The notes beneath the pieces are model-generated. The model had not been told where the DNA came from. It searched no databases and saw nothing but the letters and a program-made list of their open reading frames with translations. Shown in pieces: positions 1-6,197 of a DNA stretch of 24,148 nt. The stretch comes from Candidatus Pacearchaeota archaeon (GTDB taxonomy: Archaea > Nanobdellota > Nanobdellia > Pacearchaeales > GW2011-AR1): NCBI GenBank assembly GCA_016181905.1, contig JACOYM010000002.1:1-24148 (forward strand), given 5' to 3'. The position numbers were made by a program, and so were the translations under genes. How positions within the stretch are numbered: the first letter of the stretch is position 1; each line of letters begins with the position of its first letter.

Positions 1-207
1 TATATTTGGGCCTATTGTATCAACTTCAAATGAGTGTATATATAGTTCACCATTTCCCCAGGAATCTTCTGCTGTAAATCTCACTGTATTTGTCCCATTG
101 GCCAATGTCGGGCAGCCTGCTGCTGTAAATAAATTAAGGGTGCCATTCTTATTGGTAGTGGCTGTTGCCACAGATGTAAAGTTCTTAAATCCACAATCAC
201 TTTCTGT
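1..207 (-). pseudogene. Ig-like surface protein fragment, 5'-truncated and running off the left edge
   Basis: Reading the minus strand from about 207 downward gives a continuous frame that looks like a real extracellular beta-sandwich repeat. It contains the run NGTNTVRFTAEDSWGNGELY and ends in FEVDTIGPNI, the usual 'D..GN ... vDt..P' pattern of archaeal and bacterial Ig-like cell-surface domains. Three N-X-S/T sequons (NFT, NGT, NGT) are present. The frame has no ATG: it stays open only to an in-frame stop at 253-255, and above about 207 the DNA instead codes for queC on the other strand. The N-terminal part of the protein is therefore missing here, by rearrangement or by an assembly join. 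The downstream part lies outside the window, so its full size is unknown. The Ig-like assignment is from pattern only; the adhesin or S-layer-like role is inferred. Confidence 0.55.
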
Positions 208-450
208 AAGGGAATTAAACTGTATTGCAAGCCATTTAAGATTATTGCGCCATTAATAAAAAAAGACAAAGAAGACATAATTTTGCTGGGGCAAAGGCTT
301 GGAGTAAATTTTAGAAACACATTCAGCTGTTATGCCCCAAAAAGAAAAAATGCATTAGAGCATTGCGGCTGCTGCCTTGCCTGCAGGCTGAGGCAGGCAG
401 GATTTTACTGGGCTGGTGTGAAGGATGAGACAGAATATAAGGTAAAATGA
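208..450 (+). pseudogene. queC: queC C-terminal fragment (7-cyano-7-deazaguanine synthase), 5'-truncated
   Basis: QueC makes preQ0 from 7-carboxy-7-deazaguanine using ATP and ammonia; in archaea preQ0 feeds archaeosine synthesis in tRNA. The frame ending at the TGA at 448-450 carries the C-terminal QueC signature. It has an 'APL..K.KEDII.LG..LGV' segment, then SCYAPKR, then CGCCLACRLRQAGF and a WAGVKDETEY tail. All four zinc-ligand cysteines (one in SCY, three in CGCCLAC) are present. Only about 80 codons remain of a family usually 220-240 residues long. The nucleotide-binding N-terminal PP-loop is absent and there is no in-frame ATG upstream; the frame closes at a stop at 130-132. Recognisable similarity stops near 208-214, where the opposite-strand Ig-like fragment begins. 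It cannot encode a working enzyme as it stands. A palindromic GC-rich segment (378-399) lies inside the Cys-rich region but keeps the frame. Confidence 0.75.
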
Positions 451-484
451 CATTAATACCAGCAAAAGCAGAAACTTCGCCGAA

Positions 485-585
485 AAGCTTAAATATATTG
501 AAATATAACAATATATAAGGATACCCACGATCTGGTTCGAGCGAAAGCGATAGAACCTTGCTGGGCATAGGGGGCTTGCCCCAAT
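485..585 (+). ncRNA. Possible small structured RNA or palindromic element (tentative)
   Basis: No convincing gene covers 451-587. A TATA-like stretch (TTAAATATA, about 489-497, with ATATATAAG near 510-518) is followed by nested inverted repeats. GGTTC and GAACC enclose a GAGCGAAAGCGATA loop containing a possible GAAA tetraloop, and CCCA/TGGG lie just outside. A separate GGGG-CTTG-CCCC hairpin follows at about 569-582. That is consistent with a short transcript ending near 585, but no known RNA family was recognised. It is not a tRNA: GGTTCGA resembles a T-arm, but there is no acceptor or anticodon arm. Confidence 0.25.
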
Positions 586-587
586 CC

Positions 588-1127
588 TTAAATTATCTTG
601 CTTATTAAGTTAACAAGTTCTTCTATCTCTAGATCAGAAAGTGTCTTGTCTGGTTTTATTTTTCCTTGATAAACCTTTCTTGTATATTTTCCAGCCATGG
701 ATTTAGGCAACTTCTCTTTAACATCAAATTCTGTCTTTTTTCTAAATTTAATTTCTCTGTTAAAAATATCATTGTTCTTATAAAAATTACAGATTTTTCT
801 TAAGTAATTTATAACAAAATTTTCTGGTCTGACATCTCTGCATAAGAGCAGGGGTCTGGCTTCTTTAAAATCGCATAATGCTTTGTAAAGAATGTAGGAA
901 TAAATTATAGCTATGACTTTTTTATTATGCTTCTTATTTGCTCTTGTTGTTTCTTCTGATATAAATCTCTTCTTCAAGATTTCTTTATCTCTGCTTTTTA
1001 TTAAAATAGAATATCTTCTTGAATCTTTAACAATCCCAAGAACAGAATTATTTTTCCATTTATTATTTATCTGTGTAGAGATATCAACATGATAAAACTC
1101 TTTGAAATCCTCTATTCTTTCTGTCAT
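588..1127 (-). CDS. Hypothetical basic protein, 179 aa, family not recognised
   Basis: I do not recognise this protein. It is soluble-looking, with no signal peptide or membrane segment, and rich in Lys, Arg and Ile. The N-terminal part has short strand-like stretches (YSILIKSRDKEIL around residues 39-51). A likely helix at 70-86 (VIAIIYSYILYKALCDF) is followed by a polar, possibly conserved motif, CRDVRPENF (96-104). The C-terminus carries a Lys-rich stretch and a final amphipathic helix (LSDLEIEELVNLISKII). The start is supported by a minus-strand TATA box about 26 bases upstream. It lies 50 bases downstream of the radical SAM gene and may be co-transcribed or use its own promoter. Its composition suggests nucleic-acid or polyphosphate contact, but that is speculation. 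Nothing links it to glycan synthesis except position. Confidence 0.6.
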   Translation of the reverse strand: MTERIEDFKEFYHVDISTQINNKWKNNSVLGIVKDSRRYSILIKSRDKEILKKRFISEETTRANKKHNKKVIAIIYSYILYKALCDFKEARPLLLCRDVRPENFVINYLRKICNFYKNNDIFNREIKFRKKTEFDVKEKLPKSMAGKYTRKVYQGKIKPDKTLSDLEIEELVNLISKII

Positions 1128-1147
1128 CCTCTTTTAAAAGTGGCAAG

Positions 1148-1159
1148 TTTAAAAAATTT
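1148..1159 (-). promoter_or_regulatory. Archaeal TATA box for the 179-aa gene
   Basis: The minus strand reads AAATTTTTTAAAC here, centred about 26 bases before the ATG at 1127. That is the spacing expected for a leaderless archaeal transcript. It gives this gene a possible independent start within the minus-strand run. Confidence 0.45.
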
Positions 1160-1177
1160 GTGATTATTTCTCTCACC

Positions 1178-2710
1178 CTAAACCCTGTATCTCACATTAT
1201 CATACCAAATCTTAAATGAGACAGGCAGGCTTCTGTATGCAGGCTTGAGGATTCTTTCCCTGACTAAGTCAAAGATGCTCAGGAAGTAGCATGCAATGTA
1301 TGAAGGAAACTGATTTCTTATATTCTTCCTTACTCTTTCTGGCTTCAGAAGCCAGTTAATCAAGAATGTGGGCATGATGCCAAACCTTGTCTCTGTAACA
1401 ACGCCCCTCATTAAATTTATAATCAGGTTAAGGTAAATATTTTTCTTTTTCAGCAGGATATGCCTGCTCCTGTCCCAGTAGTTAAGCTCTGCTGCAGAAT
1501 CCTTCTCTATCTTTATTGTTCCATCAGCCTTTGCCCTTTTGTAAAGCTGAGAGCCAGGAAAGAAAACAAGATTGTTCACGGATAAAAAGTATGGCTTAGG
1601 CAGCTTTTGCAGCAATCTTATCAGGCTTACAATGTCCTCTGGCTTTTCATAGGGGTTGCATGTTATAACATCATACATTACAGCCAGCTTTTCCTTGTAT
1701 TTGTTTATTATTCCAGCTGTTCTCAAAATCTCCTCATCAGTCTGCATTCTATGATAGATTTCAAGGTTTGTCCTTTCGCTTCCCTGTATGCCAACTATGA
1801 TATCTGTGCAGCCCGCATCTACAAGAAGTTTTATTTTTTCTTCTGTAACTGTTTTCGGGTCTGCAAGACATTTAAACCTCATCCTTACCTTTTCCTTGTA
1901 GAGGGCACAAAATTTCTTTATATCTTCTAAAGAGCGGAAGGAGAATGTGTCATCCCTTATGTCAAAATATTTTAATGAGTGGAATTTTTTCTTAAGTTGC
2001 AGAATACATTCAATTATGTATTCTGGAGAGTGCCATCGCAGTATCTTTTTCCTTTTGCCTTCATAGAGCCTATTGAATAAAGAGTTTGAGCAATAGTCGC
2101 ACCTGTATGGGCAGCCCCTGCCTGTCAGAAAAAAGATAGCTCCTGCCAAATCCCCCTCATCAAATCTTCTTATCCTGCCCCTTTCAAGAATATAATGAGT
2201 TTCAATCCCATAGTCTGGAAATGGCAGGCTGTCAATATTGTCCAAAAGCTCCCTGACAGAATTTTTTATTATGCCATTCGGCTTTCTTATCCAAAGGTTC
2301 TTGATTTTATCAAGGGGTTTTTTCTTTTCTATTGCCTTTACCAGATCAATTACTGCCTCTTCACCCTCTCCTACCATGACAATGTCTGCGTATTTAATGC
2401 AGTCATCAGGCGAGATTGTAGGATGAACCCCGCCATAAACAATAGGTATTCCAAATCTTTTCAGATAGCTGATAATCCTTGCCGCCCTTTTTGCTGTTGA
2501 TGCATAGGAGTTTATTCCTATCAATCCTGCTCCCTTGCATATTTCAGCCAGCTGTTCCAGTTCTTGCGCGGAATAATTCCTTGAATAATCCTCGCTTAAT
2601 GCCATAAATACCAGCCTGACATCATGCCCTTCCTTTTTCAATACAGAGGATATTGTCCTTATCCCCTGGTCAGATGGGAAGGTTGATGTTGATATTAGCA
2701 CTATTTTCAT
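1178..2710 (-). CDS. B12-binding-type radical SAM protein 1
   Basis: Radical SAM enzymes with an N-terminal cobalamin-binding fold carry out methylations, ring formations and rearrangements on lipids, cofactors and natural products. Residues 1-130 form the Rossmann-like B12 fold, with MKIVLIS at the start, GGVHPTISP (93-101) and GEGEEA (114-119). The cobalamin-ligating DxHxxG motif is not seen, so cobalamin may bind base-on or not at all. The radical SAM core follows (about 190-410) with GRGCPYRCDYCSN and cluster cysteines 200, 204 and 207. The final 100 residues are partly hydrophobic (INLMRGVVTETRFGIMPTFL) and could dock to a membrane. At 510 aa the length is normal for the family. It sits 27 bases after the GT4 gene on the same strand and is probably co-transcribed with it. 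The substrate is unknown; a lipid carrier or glycan is an inference from context. Confidence 0.85.
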   Translation of the reverse strand: MKIVLISTSTFPSDQGIRTISSVLKKEGHDVRLVFMALSEDYSRNYSAQELEQLAEICKGAGLIGINSYASTAKRAARIISYLKRFGIPIVYGGVHPTISPDDCIKYADIVMVGEGEEAVIDLVKAIEKKKPLDKIKNLWIRKPNGIIKNSVRELLDNIDSLPFPDYGIETHYILERGRIRRFDEGDLAGAIFFLTGRGCPYRCDYCSNSLFNRLYEGKRKKILRWHSPEYIIECILQLKKKFHSLKYFDIRDDTFSFRSLEDIKKFCALYKEKVRMRFKCLADPKTVTEEKIKLLVDAGCTDIIVGIQGSERTNLEIYHRMQTDEEILRTAGIINKYKEKLAVMYDVITCNPYEKPEDIVSLIRLLQKLPKPYFLSVNNLVFFPGSQLYKRAKADGTIKIEKDSAAELNYWDRSRHILLKKKNIYLNLIINLMRGVVTETRFGIMPTFLINWLLKPERVRKNIRNQFPSYIACYFLSIFDLVRERILKPAYRSLPVSFKIWYDNVRYRV

Positions 2711-2737
2711 CTTAATTTTTATTTCTCAGTTTTTATT

Positions 2738-3898
2738 CTAACCTTTATTTTTCTTTCTCAAAAGCATCTTATATTCGCCCATGTACCTTTTAAAGATAGT
2801 GTCCCAGTCATACTGCCTTGCTTTTTTCATGTTATTTAAAGAAATTTTATTTGACAGCCTTTTATCATCAATCAGCTTAAGGATATTCTCTTCAAGCGCC
2901 TTTATGTCTCCATAATCTGCAAAAAATCCGTTTTCCGGCTCTTTCATTTCATAAGGAATTCCATTGACAGGAGAGGCGACTATTGGCAGTCCTGAAGCCA
3001 TTGCTTCGAAAAGAGTCAGGGGCAAGCCCTCCCTATAGCTTGGAAGAACATAAACATCTGCTGACTGGTACATCTCTGCAATCTTATCCTTGCCTCTTAT
3101 TGGGCCCAGATAATGCATATTTTTATGCCCTTTAATCAATTTGATAACTTCCTGCGCTTTGCCTTCATCAGGGCCAACCCAGGCAAATGCTATGTCATTT
3201 CTTTTTTTTGAGATATTTATTGCAGCCAAGGCTAATTTTTCAGGGCCCTTTGTCGGGTTTAATCTTCCGAAAAACAAAACCATATTCTTTTCTTTGATAT
3301 TATGTATTTTTTTAAATTTATTATCCTTTACATGCTTAAACAGAATTTTATCAACGCCGTTGGGGATTACAGATATTTTTTTCTTGTCTTCAGCAAATTT
3401 TTCCAAAGTTTCTATCTCCCAGGGCGTTATTGCAATTATCTTGTCAACCATCCTAAACGCCATTTTGTTAAAAAAGAGATTATTCAAAAACAAGAAGGGG
3501 CGCAAAACAAACGGCCTGAAGGATGCGTCTGTCCACGGGCAGTGTGTTGTGTGTATGTGCCTAAACCCTTTTATTTTTGAGAGCATTCCAATAAGCAGGA
3601 TATAAAGATGCCCTGAAACATGAGTATGCACAATGTCAAAATCCCCTTTGAACTTCCAGAAAAGAGAGGGCCAGATAAATGTGTTCAGGGAAAGCCTAAA
3701 CCAATAAGGAAGCCTGTGTATATGAATCCCGTCTATGATTTCCTCTTTTTTTTCTATTATCTTATTTTTGTCTGAATCGCAGCAGAAAACATGAACCTCA
3801 TGCCCCTGCTTAACCTGCCTGCTTGCCAGCTCATACATTACCTGCTCCACGCCTCCGAATGTTGGGAGAAAGAACATGTTTACATGGGCGATTTTCAT
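2738..3898 (-). CDS. Glycosyltransferase family 4
   Basis: This GT-B fold retaining transferase most likely adds a sugar from a nucleotide donor to a growing lipid-linked glycan on the cytoplasmic face. The N-terminal acceptor domain starts MKIAHVNMFFLPTFGGVE with the family's GGVE loop at residues 15-18. The C-terminal donor domain begins near 204 with MVLFFGRLNPTKGPE. The EGLPLTLFE motif places the E-x7-E pair at residues 290 and 298, followed by ASGLPIVAS. At 386 aa it is full length. There is no signal peptide or clear membrane segment. The ATG at 3898 has a TATA-like sequence about 25-30 bases upstream, inside a repeated element at 3924-3949. The radical SAM gene follows 27 bases downstream. 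Donor and acceptor cannot be told from sequence. Confidence 0.92.
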   Translation of the reverse strand: MKIAHVNMFFLPTFGGVEQVMYELASRQVKQGHEVHVFCCDSDKNKIIEKKEEIIDGIHIHRLPYWFRLSLNTFIWPSLFWKFKGDFDIVHTHVSGHLYILLIGMLSKIKGFRHIHTTHCPWTDASFRPFVLRPFLFLNNLFFNKMAFRMVDKIIAITPWEIETLEKFAEDKKKISVIPNGVDKILFKHVKDNKFKKIHNIKEKNMVLFFGRLNPTKGPEKLALAAINISKKRNDIAFAWVGPDEGKAQEVIKLIKGHKNMHYLGPIRGKDKIAEMYQSADVYVLPSYREGLPLTLFEAMASGLPIVASPVNGIPYEMKEPENGFFADYGDIKALEENILKLIDDKRLSNKISLNNMKKARQYDWDTIFKRYMGEYKMLLRKKNKG

Positions 3899-3923
3899 TG
3901 CATGAACACCGATTGTTTCTTTA

Positions 3924-3949
3924 GTATAGGATTGAAAACCTTGGTTTTC
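3924..3949 (-). repeat. Short repeat element, copy 1 (inverted orientation), overlapping the GT4 promoter
   Basis: On the minus strand this reads GAAAACCAAGGTTTTCAATC then CTATAC. It contains a perfect AAAACC/GGTTTT inverted repeat followed by AATCCTATA. The same order of parts, ACCAA(A)GGTTTT then AATCCTATA, occurs twice on the plus strand at 5054-5130. The TATAC end falls at about -28 relative to the ATG at 3898, so this copy may provide the TATA box of the GT4 gene. Confidence 0.6.
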
Positions 3950-3986
3950 ATTTGCTAACCTTCATTTTATTTAGTTTTAATGAATA

Positions 3987-5012
3987 TTAAGATTTATTTT
4001 TATAGTAAAGAATCTTTTCTATTACCCACCTGAATATTTTAAACCTTGCCCTTAAGAACTTAAGCGGCTTTCTAACCATGCGTACAAGCACTGATTGATT
4101 GGTTATTTTCTTGTATCTTTCAAGCACTTTTTGCTTGTCTTCTTTCTGCCCGATTATCTCAACCTTTGCCTTGCAACCTCCCAGCCACCATGCAATCTCT
4201 GTAAATGTGCTGAGATATGTGCCAAGGATATGCTTTGTCCGGGCAAGAAGAAGCAAATCAATCAGGGCATGCTGTATGGATTCTTTAGAGCTTTTATCCC
4301 AATTCTTGCCTGTAAAAACAATTATCTTATCGCCAAACTCCCTGATAAAATTCTGCTCTGTTTCCTTTGAGTCTGTAGCTAAAAAGAATTTTGTTGGGGG
4401 CTTTTCTTTTAAGATTTCATGCATCCTTTCAAAAAACCTTTCATCGCTTGAAACACCGCCCCTTCCATCTGCATTAAGCAGAAACTCTGTCCTTCTTGCA
4501 TGAACCCCCACAATATTTCTAAACTCATATTTTTTAGAGAATTTTCTAAGGTTGTTTCTTATGCCTTTTGCAGGAACAAGCTTTTTAATGCATTTCAAGA
4601 ACTCTTTTCTTAAATCTTGCGGAATTCTTTCATACTCCAAATCAATATATCTTCCATCATTCTCTGGAAAAACCTTTGCAAAATTCTCCTGCACTTCGCT
4701 AGGAAGCAGAACAAAACGCCATGCATTGAATATGGAATATTTTTTGTTATTGTTGATAAAATCATTATACGAGATGCAATCAAGAAAGTTTATGCCTTTT
4801 CTTATTTTGCTCATCTCTTTATCGCTTATCTGCTGTATTTTATTATCAAACAAATCAGAAAACCTGGCTCCGCATGTAAAGCTTGTTGGCCAGTGCAAAA
4901 GCATTTTTTGTCCAGAGTGCTCTGCTAACCTCGAAACAGAGACAATGCATTTTATCCTGTTGCACAATCCAGCATCGCCTGCTGGAGAGGCGATAATAAA
5001 TTTCTCATTCAT
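3987..5012 (-). CDS. Fucosyltransferase-like glycosyltransferase (GT23/GT11-type motif)
   Basis: The product is about 341 aa and resembles the GT-B superfamily of alpha-fucosyltransferases (GT11, GT23, NodZ), which use GDP-fucose. Residues 168-176 read VGVHARRTE, matching the conserved H-x-R-R-T-D/E donor-phosphate motif. FLATDSKE follows at 210-217, and the C-terminal LLLLARTKHILGTYLSTFTE at about 253-272 is the typical last motif. The N-terminus IASPAGDAGLCNRIKC resembles the 'GGLGNR' opening of these enzymes. I chose the ATG at 5012 (MNEKF) over the one at 5102. The extra 30 codons of the longer frame are made of the repeat at 5054-5100, and a TATA box lies 20-29 bases before 5012. A GDP-4-keto-6-deoxymannose-type donor could come from the genes at 16076 and 18555. 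Exact sugar and linkage are unknown. Confidence 0.75.
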   Translation of the reverse strand: MNEKFIIASPAGDAGLCNRIKCIVSVSRLAEHSGQKMLLHWPTSFTCGARFSDLFDNKIQQISDKEMSKIRKGINFLDCISYNDFINNNKKYSIFNAWRFVLLPSEVQENFAKVFPENDGRYIDLEYERIPQDLRKEFLKCIKKLVPAKGIRNNLRKFSKKYEFRNIVGVHARRTEFLLNADGRGGVSSDERFFERMHEILKEKPPTKFFLATDSKETEQNFIREFGDKIIVFTGKNWDKSSKESIQHALIDLLLLARTKHILGTYLSTFTEIAWWLGGCKAKVEIIGQKEDKQKVLERYKKITNQSVLVRMVRKPLKFLRARFKIFRWVIEKILYYKNKS

Positions 5013-5031
5013 TTTAGAGATAAAAAATCGG

Positions 5032-5041
5032 GTTTTATATA
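5032..5041 (-). promoter_or_regulatory. TATA box for the fucosyltransferase-like gene
   Basis: The minus strand reads ACTATATAAAACCC, placing TATATAAAA 20-29 bases before the ATG at 5012. It supports the shorter start over the ATG at 5102. Confidence 0.6.
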
Positions 5042-5053
5042 GTTTATGAAAAC

Positions 5054-5130
5054 AAAGACCAAAGGTTTTTGGAATCCTATAAGAAGAAATGGTAAAGACC
5101 AAAGGTTTTTCAAATCCTATACGAGAAAGG
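5054..5130 (+). repeat. Tandem pair of the short repeat, period 40 bases
   Basis: AAAGACCAAAGGTTTTT occurs identically at 5054-5070 and 5094-5110. Each copy is followed by two variable bases, then AATCCTATA and a purine-rich tail (GAAGAAAT or GAGAAAGG). The two units are exactly 40 bases apart. A third, diverged copy is inverted at 3924-3949 on the other side of the fucosyltransferase-like gene. Two tandem units do not make a CRISPR array. A duplicated promoter/operator or the ends of a small mobile element are possible. Confidence 0.7.
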
Positions 5131-5180
5131 GGCTGCTTGCTCTTGACAAAGCAAAATATTCAATAAGTTTATAAATAAAA

Positions 5181-5188
5181 AAGGAGAG
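5181..5188 (+). promoter_or_regulatory. Shine-Dalgarno site for the GT2 gene
   Basis: AAGGAGAG ends 8 bases before the ATG at 5197. It is the only strong ribosome binding site seen at an operon head in this window, so this transcript has a leader, unlike the apparently leaderless neighbours. It fixes the start at 5197 rather than the in-frame ATG at 5218. Transcription may begin from the repeat's AATCCTATA near 5113-5121. Confidence 0.65.
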
Positions 5189-5196
5189 TTAATAGA

Positions 5197-6048
5197 ATGA
5201 TTCAAAAATCAAAACCGATGAAAGGCAGCCCTTTAATATCTGCAATAGTTGTTACGCATAATCAGGAGAAATATGTGGGAAAGACAATTCAGTCTCTTAT
5301 CGGGCAGGATTATAAAAATTTAGAGATAATTCTTGTGGATAATTGTTCAGCAGACAGAAGCTATGAAATTATGGAGGAGTTTAAGAAAAAATACCCTCAG
5401 ATAAAGATATTCAAAAGAACAGGCTTTCAAAAAGGCCCGGGAATTGCATGGAATCTTGGGGCAAGGCATGCAAAAGGCAAAATTTTCTCATTTTTGGCAG
5501 GGGATTATATTCTTGGAAAATCTTACATGTCGGATCTTGTTGTCCCAATACTAAAAGGAAAAACAATAGGAACAATCCAGTTTGAAGAAAAAATTGCCAA
5601 CATTAATAATTTATGGGCAAGGGCATTCTGCCATAAAAGAGTCTGCACTGTAAATGGAAAATCTCCAACCTTTTTTATGATAAGAAAGGATGCTTTTTTT
5701 AGGTATGGTCCCTTTGACCCCTCTTTAGGATATGCAGATGACCATACAATCTACAAAAAACACGGATTAGAGTCATTCGGTGTTAAGGCAGACATCTGGC
5801 ATCATAACAGGGACACCTTCATGGAAACTTGGAATCATGATGTCTGGGTTGGAAAGTCAAACCCAAAGCCATTCAGTATAATCTTAATTTTTCCTATATT
5901 TCCATTGTGGGCAGTATACAAGACGGCGGGGCATTTAGTTAAAAGAGATTTTTACTGGAAGTTTATCTTTTTTCTTCCTGTATTCTACACTTTAAAGTAT
6001 TTTGGCTATCTTAAGGGAGCAATTATAAGATTAAAAGGAAGATATTGA
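5197..6048 (+). CDS. Glycosyltransferase family 2, membrane-associated
   Basis: This GT-A fold inverting transferase has the standard N-terminus, ISAIVVTHNQEKYVGKTIQS (residues 14-33), and the nucleotide-binding ILVDNCSADRS (45-55). A PGIAWNLGARHAKGKIFSFL segment leads into AGDYI, where GDY (102-104) stands in for the DxD metal site with only one Asp. FRYGPFD resembles the acceptor-loop motif of the family. The C-terminal 60 residues hold two hydrophobic stretches (about 227-249 and 252-272) that would anchor it to the inner face of the membrane. At 283 aa the length is normal. It stands alone on the plus strand between the minus-strand GT run and the next promoter. It probably extends the same glycan; donor and acceptor are not readable. 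Confidence 0.9.
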   Translation: MIQKSKPMKGSPLISAIVVTHNQEKYVGKTIQSLIGQDYKNLEIILVDNCSADRSYEIMEEFKKKYPQIKIFKRTGFQKGPGIAWNLGARHAKGKIFSFLAGDYILGKSYMSDLVVPILKGKTIGTIQFEEKIANINNLWARAFCHKRVCTVNGKSPTFFMIRKDAFFRYGPFDPSLGYADDHTIYKKHGLESFGVKADIWHHNRDTFMETWNHDVWVGKSNPKPFSIILIFPIFPLWAVYKTAGHLVKRDFYWKFIFFLPVFYTLKYFGYLKGAIIRLKGRY

Positions 6049-6115
6049 AGTATTTTTTCTGTTAACTTGCCGGGCATGCAATCTATACCATTATAAAATA
6101 GTAACAAAGGAAAGA

Positions 6116-6125
6116 TTTAAAAAGG
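6116..6125 (+). promoter_or_regulatory. BRE/TATA element before the TIM-barrel gene
   Basis: GGAAAGATTTAAAAAGG has the purine-rich BRE plus TATA form. A start about 25-30 bases on would give a leader of roughly 50 bases that includes the hairpin at 6163-6177. Confidence 0.45.
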
Positions 6126-6162
6126 GCTTTTTATTATATAATTTTAAATTATTAAATCAGCC

Positions 6163-6177
6163 ATGCCTCAAAGGCAT
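6163..6177 (+). promoter_or_regulatory. Leader hairpin before the gene at 6198
   Basis: ATGCCT-CAA-AGGCAT is a perfect 6-bp stem with a 3-base loop, ending 20 bases before the ATG. It could be a translational control element or a protein-binding palindrome. No partner is apparent. Confidence 0.35.
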
Positions 6178-6197
6178 CAACTTTAATTTTTTGAAAT

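Noticed and set aside
81..320. Minus-strand open frame of 79 codons
   Set aside because: Its first half is antisense to queC and its second half is out of frame with the convincing Ig-like translation.
533..556. T-arm-like GGTTCGA suggesting a tRNA
   Set aside because: The arm closes with an imperfect loop, and no acceptor, D or anticodon arms fit around it.
323..568. Minus-strand open frame of 81 codons
   Set aside because: It is antisense to the queC relic and to the hairpin region, has no family resemblance and includes translated palindrome sequence.
3141..3605. Plus-strand open frame of 154 codons
   Set aside because: Antisense shadow of the GT4 gene, which has clear family motifs in its own frame.
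4552..5049. Plus-strand open frame of 165 codons
   Set aside because: Antisense shadow of the fucosyltransferase-like gene, with no family signature.
5054..5130. Tandem 40-base units as a CRISPR array
   Set aside because: Only two units, the 'spacers' are similar to each other, and an isolated inverted copy lies 1.1 kb away.
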